A DNA stretch of 64,000 nucleotides, taken from assembly GCA_031178005.1 (NCBI GenBank), contig JAPSJV010000003.1, forward strand, positions 145,829 through 209,828, read 5' to 3'. The notes under the pieces were generated by a model. That model was not told where the DNA came from, searched no databases, and saw only the letters and a list, made by a program, of their open reading frames with translations. Of the stretch, positions 53,829 to 63,962 are shown piece after piece; position 1 is the first letter of the stretch; each line of letters opens with the position of its first letter. The translations under genes were made by a program, and so were the position numbers. This DNA is from Pseudarthrobacter sp. (lineage in GTDB: Bacteria; Actinomycetota; Actinomycetes; Actinomycetales; Micrococcaceae).

Positions 53829-54686
53829 TCAAATGTCGGCGGACTGCTGCAGCCGGTAATCAGCGGCCGAATAAACACCCAGGATGCGGACCTCGGTGGT
53901 GAAGAAGTCCAGTTCCTCCAGTGCCAGCTTCAGCGACAGGTCCTCCGGGTGGCCTTCAACATCGGCCATGAACATGGTGGCGGCGAACTCGTTGCCCACC
54001 ATGTAGCTCTCCAGACGGGTCATGTTCACGCCATTCGTGGCGAAGCCCCCCAGTGCCTTGTAAAGCGCGGACGGCACGTTGCGGACGCGGAAAACAAAAC
54101 TGGTCACGGCAGGTCCGGTCAGTTCTTCGCGGGCCGGAAGCGCCTTTTCGCGGGCCAGCACCACAAAGCGGGTGGTGTTGGTGGGATCATCCTCGACGGC
54201 GGTAGCCAGGACCTCCAGCCCGTACAGTTGGGCGGCCATGGGGGGAGCGAGGGAGAGCTTGGTGGGATCGTTCCAATCGCGGACTTCGCGGGCTGAACCG
54301 GCAGTGTCACCGGCAATGACCGGCTTGAGTCCATGGGCCCGGATGATCCGGCGGCATTGGCCCAGTGCATGGATGTGGCTGTGGACCTCGGTGGCTGCCT
54401 CGATGCTGCTTCCGGGAAGGCCCAGAAGGTCGAAGTGGATAGGCAGGAAGAATTCGCCAACAATCTGCAGGTTGGACTGGGGGAGCAGTGCGTGGATGTC
54501 CGCTACCCGGCCGGCAATGGAGTTCTCGATGGGGATCATGGCCAGTTCGGCTTCACCGCTGGAGACCAGTTCGAAGGCATCCTCAAAGCTGGCGCACGGC
54601 ACGCTCTCCATGTCGGGGAACATGTCCTGGCAGGCAATGTTGGAGTTGGCGCCGGGTTCACCCTGGTACGCGATCTTCTGAGGCAT
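53829..54686 (-). CDS. pheA: Prephenate dehydratase
   Basis: 285 residues from the ATG at 54686. N-terminal dehydratase domain: KIAYQGEPGANSNIACQDMFPD, LAMIPIENSIAGRVADIHALLP, VIAGDTAGSAREV and the catalytic TRF motif in DDPTNTTRFVVLA. C-terminal ACT domain (TSFVFRVRNVPSALYKALGGFATNGVNMTRLESYMVGNEFAATMF) binds phenylalanine for feedback. Makes phenylpyruvate from prephenate in phenylalanine synthesis. No chorismate mutase domain. The upstream region has no Shine-Dalgarno, so the start may be leaderless. Confidence 0.95.
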   Translation of the reverse strand: MPQKIAYQGEPGANSNIACQDMFPDMESVPCASFEDAFELVSSGEAELAMIPIENSIAGRVADIHALLPQSNLQIVGEFFLPIHFDLLGLPGSSIEAATEVHSHIHALGQCRRIIRAHGLKPVIAGDTAGSAREVRDWNDPTKLSLAPPMAAQLYGLEVLATAVEDDPTNTTRFVVLAREKALPAREELTGPAVTSFVFRVRNVPSALYKALGGFATNGVNMTRLESYMVGNEFAATMFMADVEGHPEDLSLKLALEELDFFTTEVRILGVYSAADYRLQQSADI

Positions 54687-54792
54687 GGACACTATCGTTC
54701 CATGTCCCTGCGGCGGTCCCAACTCACGGGCGCTGGATGTCGAAGGCGCCGTGCCGGGCCGGGAATGGCTGGCGTCGGTCCGCGCCAGGATT

Positions 54793-54849
54793 CCCAGGCT
54801 TGTCCGCAGAACCCGGCTTTGAAGCTTGGGACCTGCGGACAAGCCTGGG
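54793..54849. repeat. 17-bp perfect inverted repeat between pheA and the hydrolase gene
   Basis: CCCAGGCTTGTCCGCAG (54793-54809) and its exact complement (54833-54849) around a 23-nt loop. It follows the hydrolase stop in the direction of transcription, so it may end that transcript, but no T-tract is present. It may also be a dispersed repeat. Confidence 0.75.
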
Positions 54850-54870
54850 AGTGCCCGCTGATAGGGCCTG

Positions 54871-55778
<908 letters not shown>

Positions 55779-55799
55779 CATTGCAAGTAGAATGGCTGT

Positions 55800-56366
55800 A
55801 TGGAAGTTTCCGAGATTCGCACCCGCATCGTCGCCACCGCGGACGAGCTCTACAACGCGAAGGGAATCCAGTCCGTGGGCATGGATGAGCTGCGCACGGC
55901 GGCCGGAGTTTCGCTGAAGAGGCTTTACCAGGAATTCCCGTCAAAGAGCAGCATTGTCATGGCGGTCCTTGAGCGGCGGCATGAGGCCTGGACGGACGGC
56001 CTGGACGCTAAGGTCCGTGAGGCCGCAACACCGCGGGGACAGCTCCTGGCCATCTTCGACTACCTCTCGCAGTGGTTCTGCCAGGACACGTTCCGCGGCT
56101 GCGGCTTCATCAACAGCTTCGCGGAACTGGGTGCCGTCAGCCCGGAAGTCGCCGACTATGCGCGCGGGCACAAGGCTTCCTTCCAGGAGTATGTGGGGAG
56201 GCTGACCAAGGAGGCCGGCGGGCCGCCGGTGCTTGCCGCGCAGCTGTCCATCCTGGCCGAAGGCGCGCAGACCACTGCTGCCATCGCCGGCAGTCCGGAT
56301 GCCGCCGGCCAGGCGCGGCAGGCCGCCGTAGTCCTGATCGATGCGGCGCTGAGTACCGCTTCATAG
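55800..56366 (+). CDS. TetR-family regulator
   Basis: 188 residues from the ATG at 55800. TAGAAT ends 6 nt before it, so the transcript is probably leaderless. Helix-turn-helix: EIRTRIVATADELYNAKGIQSVGMDELRTAAGVSLKRLYQEFPSKSSIVMAVLERRHEAW. The C-terminal domain (CQDTFRGCGFINSFAELGAVSPEVADYARGHKASFQEYVGRL) is like TetR_C_16/YcdC-type. Divergent from the alpha/beta hydrolase and most likely its repressor. Confidence 0.92.
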   Translation: MEVSEIRTRIVATADELYNAKGIQSVGMDELRTAAGVSLKRLYQEFPSKSSIVMAVLERRHEAWTDGLDAKVREAATPRGQLLAIFDYLSQWFCQDTFRGCGFINSFAELGAVSPEVADYARGHKASFQEYVGRLTKEAGGPPVLAAQLSILAEGAQTTAAIAGSPDAAGQARQAAVVLIDAALSTAS

Positions 56367-56403
56367 CAGCGGCTACACCCCATCAACAAGGCTTGGAGAA
56401 CAT

Positions 56404-57543
56404 GTGAAACTGACCGGAGTGGCTGACTTCGTGGTGGTGGGCGCGGGCCTGGCCGGCGCCGCTGCGGCCTGGCAGCTGGCCTCGCGCGGGCTGGACGCCA
56501 CGCTGGTGGAGCAGGATGTGCCGGCGGGCCGCCAGGGCAGTTCCCACGGTTCGGCCCGGATTTTCCGTTATGCCTATGAAGATCCTTTCTATGCCGGCGC
56601 GGTGGTGGAGGCGAAAAGCATGTGGGATGCCCTGGAGGCGGCCAGTGGCGAACGGTTCCTGACGCGCACAGGCGCCGTCGACTACGGTGCCGGGCACAAT
56701 CCCCGGCGCCTGGCCTCGGTCCTGGCGGGCGCCGGCGTCGAACATTCCCTGCTGTCCGCGGCAGATGCGCGGAGCCGCTGGCCGCAGATCGCCTTTGATA
56801 CCGAGGTGCTCTGGCACCCCGGGGCGGGGGTGATCGACGCCGAATCGGCAGTCAACGCCATGGTCCGGCTGGCCGTTGCCAACGGCGCGCGGCTGCAGAC
56901 CGGCTGGCAACTGGAGCGCATCGAGCGGAGCGGCAGCGGGTACCGGCTCACCTCCCGGAACGGTGGAACGCTCGACGCCGGCAACGTTGTGGTCAGTGCC
57001 GGCGGCTGGCTGCCGCGGCTGCTGCAGAATCTGGCACTTCCTGCCGGTTTCCTCGCTGCCCTGCCGGAGATCACGGTGCGACAGGAGCAGGCGTTCCATT
57101 TCCGCTATCTGGACCAGGGAGCTGCCGGTTCCTGGCCCACGTTCATCCACGGTGCCAAGGACATAACGGTCTATGGCCTCTCCGGCGGGCGCGATGCCGG
57201 ATTCGCGGGGCAGAAGGTAGCCGAGTTCAACGGCGGCCCCGTGATCCCGTCCGCGGCGGAGCAAACCGGAATGGTGGATCCGGCCAACCGGGGACGCGTG
57301 GTGGAGTATGTGCGGCGCTACCTGCCCGGCGTCGATCCCCGGCCCTATGCGGAAACCACCTGCCTGTTCACCAGCACCCCTGACGAGGAATTCGTGATTG
57401 ACCGGGTGGACGGCATCACGGTGGTTTCGCCTTGCTCCGGCCACGGTGCCAAGTTTGCGCCGTTGATCGGGCAGTGGGCAGCGGATCTGGCCAGCGGATC
57501 AGGCAGTGTGCCGCCCAGGTTTCGCCCGTCCGGACTGACGTAG
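56404..57543 (+). CDS. FAD-dependent amine oxidase, MSOX/N-methyltryptophan oxidase type
   Basis: 379 residues from a GTG at 56404 (TTGGAGA upstream). DAO-fold motif DFVVVGAGLAGAAAAWQLASRGLDATLVEQ, SSHGSARIFRYAYEDPFYA (substrate/FAD loop with the conserved His), GNVVVSAGGWLPRLL, and TTCLFTSTPDEEFVIDRVDGITVVSPCSGHGAKFAPLIG. The Cys in TTCLFTSTPDEEF is at the place of the covalent FAD Cys of monomeric sarcosine oxidase. It would oxidise a secondary amine to an imine with release of hydrogen peroxide. Substrate unknown. Confidence 0.9.
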   Translation: MKLTGVADFVVVGAGLAGAAAAWQLASRGLDATLVEQDVPAGRQGSSHGSARIFRYAYEDPFYAGAVVEAKSMWDALEAASGERFLTRTGAVDYGAGHNPRRLASVLAGAGVEHSLLSAADARSRWPQIAFDTEVLWHPGAGVIDAESAVNAMVRLAVANGARLQTGWQLERIERSGSGYRLTSRNGGTLDAGNVVVSAGGWLPRLLQNLALPAGFLAALPEITVRQEQAFHFRYLDQGAAGSWPTFIHGAKDITVYGLSGGRDAGFAGQKVAEFNGGPVIPSAAEQTGMVDPANRGRVVEYVRRYLPGVDPRPYAETTCLFTSTPDEEFVIDRVDGITVVSPCSGHGAKFAPLIGQWAADLASGSGSVPPRFRPSGLT

Positions 57544-57575
57544 GCGGGCAATTCGCAGGCACAACCGGAGAAAAA

Positions 57576-57610
57576 GACAGGGCGCCCCGCCGATGGCGGG
57601 ACGCCCTGTC
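57576..57610 (-). terminator. Intrinsic terminator of the sugar-binding protein gene
   Basis: Stem GACAGGGCG-c-CCCGCC (57576-57591) with 57595-57610, one mismatch, GAT loop. On the minus strand it is followed by TTTTT (57575-57571), so it ends the gene at 57630-58673. It may also stop the converging flavoenzyme transcript. Confidence 0.9.
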
Positions 57611-57629
57611 TCCTAGGGTGCTACGGACT

Positions 57630-58673
57630 CTACGATTCGAAGGCAGTCGGCAGGTACTGGTCAACGTTGTCGCCGGTGACCACCGGTGCGTTCAGGACAA
57701 TCTGCTTGGGAACTTCAACCTCCACGAGGTCGCTCATGGCTTTGCCCTGGGCGATCAGGCGGGCGAGGCGCACGCCGTCAGCTGCCTGCGTTGAGGGGTA
57801 GATGACGGTGGCCTTGAGGACGCCCTCGCCGGACTGGATCTCGCGCATGGCGTTGGCCGAGCCTGCGCCGCCGACCATAAAGAAGTCGCTGCGGCCCGCG
57901 GTGTCGATGGCTGCCAGCACGCCGACGCCCTGGTCGTCATCGTGGTTCCAGAGGGCATCGATCTTCGGGGCTGCCGAGAGGAGCTGCGACGTCGCCGCTT
58001 CGCCGCCCTGGATGGTGAAGTCGGCTGCGACGCGGTTGTCCACGTCAAGCCCACAGGATTCGAGGGCGTCCGCGAAGCCCTTGCTGCGTTCCTGGGTCAG
58101 GGGGAGGGAATCGACGCCGGCTACTTCCGCGACGACTGCATCGTTCTTGCCGCCGAGCTGCTCGCAGATGTAGGTTCCGGCGCTGACGCCCATTCCGTAG
58201 TTGTCGCCCAGGATGGTGGTGCGTGCGGCAAACGGGCTTGAGAATTCGCGGTCGACGTTAATGACCGGGATGCCCGCTTCCATGGCCTGGATGGCCACCG
58301 GGGTGAGTGCGGCGCCGTCGGTGGGCAGCAGCACGATCGCGTCGACGCGGTCGTTGATGAACTGTTCCACCTGGCTGATCTGCAGGTTTGCGTCATTGGT
58401 GCCTTCAGCTACCCGCAGGTCAATGTCGCCGTACTTCTTTGCCTCGGCGGTGGCTGCGGAGTTGATGGCCTTGAGCCAGCCGTGATCTGCGGCAGGACCG
58501 GAGAAGCCGATGACTACGGTGTCTCCGGAGGCCTGGTTGCCTTCAACGGATGCGTTGGTGGGCTGCGTGTTGGTCTCGGTCTGCCCTGGTGTGCACCCGG
58601 TAACAAGGGCGCCAACAGCAAGAAGGGCACCCGTGGCAACGAGCATCTTCCGGCCCGTACGTACTGCAAGCAT
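57630..58673 (-). CDS. Ribose-type ABC sugar-binding lipoprotein
   Basis: 347 residues. Lipoprotein signal: MLAVRTGRKMLVATGALLAVGALVTGC with lipidated Cys27. The mature part is a type 1 periplasmic-binding fold: VVIGFSGPAADHGWLKAINSAATAEAKKYGDIDLRVAEGTNDANLQISQVEQFINDRVDAIVLLPTDGAALTPVAIQAMEAGIPVINVDREF. It belongs with the divergent ATPase and permease of the RbsA/RbsC type. Sugar not known; the family binds ribose, galactose, inositol and similar. Confidence 0.93.
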   Translation of the reverse strand: MLAVRTGRKMLVATGALLAVGALVTGCTPGQTETNTQPTNASVEGNQASGDTVVIGFSGPAADHGWLKAINSAATAEAKKYGDIDLRVAEGTNDANLQISQVEQFINDRVDAIVLLPTDGAALTPVAIQAMEAGIPVINVDREFSSPFAARTTILGDNYGMGVSAGTYICEQLGGKNDAVVAEVAGVDSLPLTQERSKGFADALESCGLDVDNRVAADFTIQGGEAATSQLLSAAPKIDALWNHDDDQGVGVLAAIDTAGRSDFFMVGGAGSANAMREIQSGEGVLKATVIYPSTQAADGVRLARLIAQGKAMSDLVEVEVPKQIVLNAPVVTGDNVDQYLPTAFES

Positions 58674-58815
58674 GTGTATCTCCTCAGTGAGTTAAGTGCG
58701 TCTTCGCCTGGTGCAGCATGCTCTGTTCATGCCCGCTACATTGCGTGACTGCAATCACAATAACAGAAGATTGAAAGAAATCGACGACTTTATACCGATC
58801 GCCGACATAATGTGT

Positions 58816-58830
58816 TAGGTTCGTCGCATG
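58816..58830 (+). promoter_or_regulatory. -10 box of leaderless sugar ABC ATPase gene
   Basis: TAGGTT at 58816-58821 stands exactly 6 nt before the ATG at 58828 and no Shine-Dalgarno is present. A clear -35 box was not found. Confidence 0.5.
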
Positions 58831-60348
58831 TTCGAAGAAGATCAGCCACGGCCGTTGCTCGAAGTTCGGGGAATTACCAAGAGTTTCTCCGGCGTCCAGG
58901 CGCTTAAGGGTGTCAACCTGCAGGTACTTCCCGGGGAAGTCCATTGCGTCATGGGCCAGAACGGTGCCGGTAAATCCACCCTCATCAAGACGCTCGCGGG
59001 CGTCCACCAGCCTGACGGCGGAGAAATCCTCTGGGAGGGTTCAGAAGTATCCCTGCTGCGCCCCACCGATGCCCTGGACCTGGGCATCGCCACGATGTAC
59101 CAGGAACTCGACGTCGTTGACGGGCTTTCGGTGGCGGAGAACATCTTCCTGGGCCATGAAAAGGCCACCGGCGGCTTTCTCCACGTGAAGAAGGCCAACG
59201 CCATTGCGCGCACGCTCCTGAAGCGGCTCGGCCACGGCAGCCTTTCACCGTCCACAGAGGTAGGTACGCTTTCTGCCGCCAACAAGCAGATCGTGAGCAT
59301 GGCCCGGGCCCTGTCGCGGGATACCAAGCTCATCATCATGGATGAGCCCAGTGCCATCCTCGACTCCGGTGAAGTTGCCAACCTGTTCCGCGTGGTCCGC
59401 GAACTGACAGCCCAGGGCATCGCCGTCGTCTATATCTCCCACCGCCTTGAAGAGATCCGGCAGATCGGCGACCGCATCTCGGTCATCAAGGACGGGCGCA
59501 GCACGGCAAGCGGCCTCAGCGTCGCAGACACTCCCAAAGCGGAGCTCATCCGCCTGATGACCGGCCGCGAAGTGGCGAACGTCTTCCCGGAGAGGGAACC
59601 CATCCCGGCGGATGCCCCCGTGTTGCTGGAGGTTGAAAACCTTGAACTTTCCGGGCATTTCGAAAAGGTCAGCTTCACGGTCCGGGCCGGCGAGATCCTC
59701 GGCTTCGCCGGGCTGGTTGGGTCCAAGCGCTCCGAGATCCTCGAGACGATCTACGGCGCACGCAAGTCCTCGTCCGGCAAGGTGTCCGTGAAAGGCAAGG
59801 CGCTGCGGCCCGGTTCGGTCCCGTCCGCCGTTAACGCCGGGATCGGCCTTTCTCCCGAGGAACGCAAGAGCCAGGGCCTGATCCTGGACGAGCCGGTGTT
59901 CAAGAACGTCACACTGTCCACCTTCGAACGGTTCGCCCGTGCGGGCCACCTGAACGAAGCGGCCGAGCGCGGGGCAGCCCTTGAAAAGATCGCCGCGCTG
60001 GAGCTGCGCCCGGCTGATCCGGACCGCCCCGCTCGCACGCTTTCCGGCGGAAATCAGCAAAAGATCCTCCTTGCCCGCTGGCTGGTGCACGGAACATCGG
60101 TGCTGCTGCTGGATGAGCCCACCCGCGGAGTCGACGTCGGCGCCCGCTCCGAGATCTACGCCCTGATCCGCAAACTCGCGGCTGCCGGGACAGCGATCAT
60201 CGTTGTCTCGAGCGAAATCGAAGAAGTCCTGGGCCTGGCCGACAAGGTACTCGTCATTGACGACGGCAAGGTCCTCACCCAAACCAAAGCAAGCGATATA
60301 GACGAGCACGGAGTGCTCGACCTCGTCATGAAGGGAAGTGCCGCGTGA
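58828..60348 (+). CDS. Sugar ABC transporter ATPase (RbsA/MglA-like, two domains)
   Basis: 506 residues. First ATPase domain: Walker A GQNGAGKSTLIKTLAGV, degenerate signature SAANKQIVSMARALS, Walker B LIIMDEPSAILD. Second domain: Walker A replaced by GLVGSKRSEILETIYG, as usual in this family, then LSGGNQQKILLARWLVHGTSVLLLDEPTRGVDVGARSEIYALI. Energises import through the permease that overlaps its 3' end (4 nt). Confidence 0.95.
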   Translation: MFEEDQPRPLLEVRGITKSFSGVQALKGVNLQVLPGEVHCVMGQNGAGKSTLIKTLAGVHQPDGGEILWEGSEVSLLRPTDALDLGIATMYQELDVVDGLSVAENIFLGHEKATGGFLHVKKANAIARTLLKRLGHGSLSPSTEVGTLSAANKQIVSMARALSRDTKLIIMDEPSAILDSGEVANLFRVVRELTAQGIAVVYISHRLEEIRQIGDRISVIKDGRSTASGLSVADTPKAELIRLMTGREVANVFPEREPIPADAPVLLEVENLELSGHFEKVSFTVRAGEILGFAGLVGSKRSEILETIYGARKSSSGKVSVKGKALRPGSVPSAVNAGIGLSPEERKSQGLILDEPVFKNVTLSTFERFARAGHLNEAAERGAALEKIAALELRPADPDRPARTLSGGNQQKILLARWLVHGTSVLLLDEPTRGVDVGARSEIYALIRKLAAAGTAIIVVSSEIEEVLGLADKVLVIDDGKVLTQTKASDIDEHGVLDLVMKGSAA

Positions 60349-61397
60349 GCGAGCAGAACACCAAGGTGGCTGAACCGCGCGCCGATGCGCCGGACGGCCA
60401 CAGTGCCACCCAGACCAATTCTTTGCAGCACTTCCTGAAAGGGTCGGCCGGGCGGAGCCTGGGACTCGTCATCGCCCTGGCGCTGCTCTTTGTGGTGGGT
60501 GCAGCCACCGGCGGGGACCGCTTCCTCAACGTCGAGAACATGCTCACCATCCTCCGGCTCGCGTCGATCATCGGCGTGCTCAGCATCGGCGTCACGTTCG
60601 TGATCACGGCAGGGGGCATTGACCTCTCCGTGGGATCGGTGATGGGCCTGACCACAGTGGTAGCCACCCTGGCCAGCGTCCAGTTGGCCGCCGCCCAGTC
60701 GTCGTGGCTCCTGATGGTCGTGGTGGCGCTCGCGGTGGGTATTGCAGCTGGCCTGATCAACGGCCTGGTGATCGCCTACGGCAACGTCGTCGCCTTTATT
60801 GCCACCCTGGCCATGCTGGTGGGAGCCCGCGGCCTGGCTGAACTCATCTCCGGCCGCAGCACGCAGGTTGTGTCCAACCGGCAGTTCCTGAGCTTCATGC
60901 GCTCAGACGTGCTGGGAATCCCGATCCTCATCTGGATCTTCATCATCGTGGCAGTGGCCGGCTGGTTCCTGCTCAACCGCACCACCTTCGGCCGCCGGAC
61001 CATCGCCATCGGTGGAAACCTTGAGGCTTCGCGGCTTGCCGGCATCAAGGTGAAGCGCCACCTCGTGTACCTGTATGTCCTCGCCGGCCTCACCGCCGGT
61101 ATTGCCGGCCTCATGATGCTGGGCCGCACCACGGCAGGAACCTCCACGCACGGCCTCCTCTACGAGCTCGACGCGATCGCCGCCGTCGTAGTGGGCGGAA
61201 CGCTGCTGATCGGCGGACGCGGCACGATCGTAGGTACGGTCCTGGGCGTGCTGATCTTCAGCACATTGACCAACATCTTCACCCAGAACAACCTGGACAC
61301 CTCCGTCCAGGCGATCGCCAAGGGCCTGATCATCGTCGTCGCCGTCCTCCTTCAGCAGCGCTTCGCCGCACGTGGACCGCGCAAGCTGAAGACCTGA
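60345..61397 (+). CDS. Sugar ABC transporter permease (RbsC-like)
   Basis: 350 residues, overlapping the ATPase gene by 4 nt (GTGA). About ten helices; family signature LSIGVTFVITAGGIDLSVGSVMGLTTVVATLASVQLA and the loop IAIGGNLEASRLAGIKVKRHLVYLYVLAGLTAGIAGLMMLGRTTAGTSTHGLLYELDAIAAVVVGGTLLIGGRGTIVGTVLGVLIF. RbsC/XylH-type inner-membrane channel of the importer. Confidence 0.95.
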   Translation: MSEQNTKVAEPRADAPDGHSATQTNSLQHFLKGSAGRSLGLVIALALLFVVGAATGGDRFLNVENMLTILRLASIIGVLSIGVTFVITAGGIDLSVGSVMGLTTVVATLASVQLAAAQSSWLLMVVVALAVGIAAGLINGLVIAYGNVVAFIATLAMLVGARGLAELISGRSTQVVSNRQFLSFMRSDVLGIPILIWIFIIVAVAGWFLLNRTTFGRRTIAIGGNLEASRLAGIKVKRHLVYLYVLAGLTAGIAGLMMLGRTTAGTSTHGLLYELDAIAAVVVGGTLLIGGRGTIVGTVLGVLIFSTLTNIFTQNNLDTSVQAIAKGLIIVVAVLLQQRFAARGPRKLKT

Positions 61398-61471
61398 CGA
61401 CGGCGGTAGTCGGAGCCCTGACAGCCCCGGAGTAATCCCGGGGACGGAATGACGAAGCGGAGGGCGGCGCT

Positions 61472-62554
61472 GTGAGCACCCTGGACATGGACCATGCGCT
61501 TCACGGAAACCCTGACCTGGAACTGGTCGAGGATGTCCTGCAGGAGTTCTTCGCTGAAGCGAAACTGCGCGCCGTCCGCGTGAACGGATCCTATCTTGGC
61601 CTCTGGGAAGCGCTTGAAAGAGCAGCCGCGGGCGGCAAACGCTCGCGGCCGCGGCTGCTCTTGCTCGCCTACCGGCATCTTGGCGGGACTGACTTCGCCA
61701 GTGCGGCGGAGCTTGCCGCCTCTTACGAACTCCTGCACAGTGCGTTGATCATCCACGACGATGTCATTGACTGCGATTTCGTCCGTCGCGGTATTCCCAA
61801 CGTTTCCGGACACTACCGGAACCGGGCCCTGCGCGCCGGAGTGCCCCCGGCTGCAGCCGGGCACGCGGGAGTCTCGGCCGGGGTTCTTGCCGGTGACCTT
61901 GCCCTGTCCAGCTCCTACCGCCTGCTGAGTGGAGTGGAAGCGCCGGCAGACATACGACGGCGGCTGGGCGAAATTCTCGACGATGCGGTGTTCTCCTCCG
62001 TGGGCGGCGAAGTGCTCGACATCGAGTTCAGTCGGGCACAGGAAATGCCTCCGCTGGAGGACATCATCAAGACGGCCCACCAGAAGACGTCGGTCTATTC
62101 ATTCGAAGCGCCGCTCAAGGCGGGTGCGGTTCTGGCGGGGGCACCGGAACCGGTTGTGGAGGCGCTGGTTTCCTTTGGCCGTTACGCCGGAATCGCCTAC
62201 CAGATTGCGGACGATGTGCTGGGTGTGTTCGGCAAAGAGAGCCGCACTGGAAAAACGAGCTGGGGAGACCTCAGGGAAGGAAAGCGGACGGCGGTGCTTT
62301 CCTACGCGGCGACCCGGCCGGAATGGCGCAGGATCGCCGCAATGGTCGGATCCCCGGACCTGACCGCCGCCGACGCCGGCTTCGTCCGGTCCGTGCTGGT
62401 CTCCTGCGGCGCAAAGGACTACGCCATTGCGCTGGCCAGCGAGAACGCGCAGCTGGCCGTAATGCATCTGGAGCATGACGGCGTGCCCACGGCCCTGCGC
62501 AGGAGCCTGGAAGCCATGCTGTTTGCTGTTGTCGCGGACCTTGGTTCACACTAG
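61472..62554 (+). CDS. Polyprenyl (GGPP-type) diphosphate synthase
   Basis: 360 residues from a GTG at 61472 (GCGGAGGGCGG upstream). Trans-isoprenyl synthase motifs: GGKRSRPRLLLLAYRHLGG, first Asp-rich motif IIHDDVIDCDFVRRG, second Asp region QIADDVLGVFGKESRTGKTSWGDLREGKRTAVLSYA. Length and motifs resemble actinobacterial IdsA-type geranylgeranyl diphosphate synthases. It condenses isopentenyl diphosphate with allylic diphosphates. Its place between a sugar permease and a ROK regulator is unusual and no terpene genes are nearby. Confidence 0.9.
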   Translation: MSTLDMDHALHGNPDLELVEDVLQEFFAEAKLRAVRVNGSYLGLWEALERAAAGGKRSRPRLLLLAYRHLGGTDFASAAELAASYELLHSALIIHDDVIDCDFVRRGIPNVSGHYRNRALRAGVPPAAAGHAGVSAGVLAGDLALSSSYRLLSGVEAPADIRRRLGEILDDAVFSSVGGEVLDIEFSRAQEMPPLEDIIKTAHQKTSVYSFEAPLKAGAVLAGAPEPVVEALVSFGRYAGIAYQIADDVLGVFGKESRTGKTSWGDLREGKRTAVLSYAATRPEWRRIAAMVGSPDLTAADAGFVRSVLVSCGAKDYAIALASENAQLAVMHLEHDGVPTALRRSLEAMLFAVVADLGSH

Positions 62555-62674
62555 CCGTAGCCAGGCGGCTCCAGGCTCGCAGGTGCCTGCCGGTTTGCCG
62601 CTATCATGAAGAAACGAATCGACACCAGGGCGAATCGGCATTGAGGCTAGCTGTCAGGAAGGACCTGAACCGGG

Positions 62675-63931
62675 GTGGATGAACGCATTCGGCGCACGGT
62701 TGCCGGTGCCAACCTCGGAAACAACCGGGATTCCACCAGGCAGCATAATCTCTCCACCGTGCTGGGCCTGGTGCATTCAATGGGCGGCGTCTCCCGCGCC
62801 CAACTGACCCGGGCTACAGGCTTGAACCGCTCCACCATCGCCGCGCTCGTCGGTGAACTGGTGCACCTTGGCCTCGTCCTGGAGAGCGACCTCGACCAGG
62901 AACAACAGCACGGCCGCCCCAGCATCATGATCGAGCCGGGCCCCGGCGCGCTGGCACTGGCCGTCAACCCGGATATTGACGTGGTGAGCGTTGCCCTCGT
63001 CTCGTTGGGCGGCCACATCGTCAATCCCGTTCGCTTCCACACCGTGCGCGCACCGTCTGTTGCGGAAGTCGTGAACATTGTTTCCGCGATCTATACCGGA
63101 ATGCGCACCTCACTGCCTGCGGGCCACCGGGTCATGGGCGTTGGGCTCGCCATACCGGGACTGGTGGATCCTGTGGACGGCACCGTCATTGAGGCGCCGC
63201 ATCTTGGCTGGCGGGACCAGCCGCTCGGTGCGCTGCTCAGCGATGCGCTGAAACTTCCTGTGACGTCTGCGAACGACGCCGTTGCGGGAGCGCGTGCCCA
63301 GGCCACCTTTGGCGCGGGCCGGGACGTGTCCGACCTGATCTACCTCTATGGCGGCGCAAGCGGGATCGGTGGCGGAGTCATCAGCGGGGGCCGCCTCATC
63401 CGTGGTGCCACCGGGTTTGCCGGCCAGCTCGGCCATACCCATGTGCGCACCGGCGGGGTGGAATGCACGTGCGGATCATTCGGGTGCCTCGAAGCTGCGG
63501 TCACCCGCGAAGAGCTGATCGCCGCCGTCGGCCTGGCGCCGGGCGAGACGGAGAGCCTCGAAGAAGCCGTGATGGAGAAACTGCGGGACGGCTCGGCATC
63601 CCGGGAGCTGCAGGCAATCATCGACAGGCAGGTGCAGCTGCTGGCCATTGCGCTGAAGAGCGTCGTCAACCTGCTTAATCCGTCGCTGATCGTGCTGGGC
63701 GGGTTCCTGCGCATCCTTGTCCGGGCCGCTCCCGGTGCCCTTGCCGAGGCGCTGGATACTCCCGGGGCGCGTGGTCCGCGGGAGAGCGTGGCCATTGAGC
63801 TGGCGCCGTTGGGCGAAGATCCCATCCTGGTGGGTGCCGCAGAGCTGGCGTTCGAGCCGCTCATCAGGGACCCTGCCGGTTTCCTGCGGCCGCCCGAGCA
63901 CAACGCCCAGGCGGCGGTGCCCTCCGCGTAG
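62675..63931 (+). CDS. ROK-family transcriptional regulator (NagC/XylR type)
   Basis: 418 residues from a GTG at 62675. The N-terminal winged helix is STVLGLVHSMGGVSRAQLTRATGLNRSTIAALVGELVHLGLVLESD. The ROK sugar-binding domain follows with GLAIPGLVDPVDGTVIEAPHLGW, SANDAVAGARAQATFGAG, FAGQLGHTHVRTGGVECTCGSFGCLEAAVTRE. The zinc motif CTCGSFGC is intact, unlike in the ROK kinase of the window. Likely controls the adjacent ribose-type ABC genes in response to a sugar. Confidence 0.93.
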   Translation: MDERIRRTVAGANLGNNRDSTRQHNLSTVLGLVHSMGGVSRAQLTRATGLNRSTIAALVGELVHLGLVLESDLDQEQQHGRPSIMIEPGPGALALAVNPDIDVVSVALVSLGGHIVNPVRFHTVRAPSVAEVVNIVSAIYTGMRTSLPAGHRVMGVGLAIPGLVDPVDGTVIEAPHLGWRDQPLGALLSDALKLPVTSANDAVAGARAQATFGAGRDVSDLIYLYGGASGIGGGVISGGRLIRGATGFAGQLGHTHVRTGGVECTCGSFGCLEAAVTREELIAAVGLAPGETESLEEAVMEKLRDGSASRELQAIIDRQVQLLAIALKSVVNLLNPSLIVLGGFLRILVRAAPGALAEALDTPGARGPRESVAIELAPLGEDPILVGAAELAFEPLIRDPAGFLRPPEHNAQAAVPSA

Positions 63932-63962
63932 CTTCTCCGCTGCGGGCTGGTAACGGACAAAA

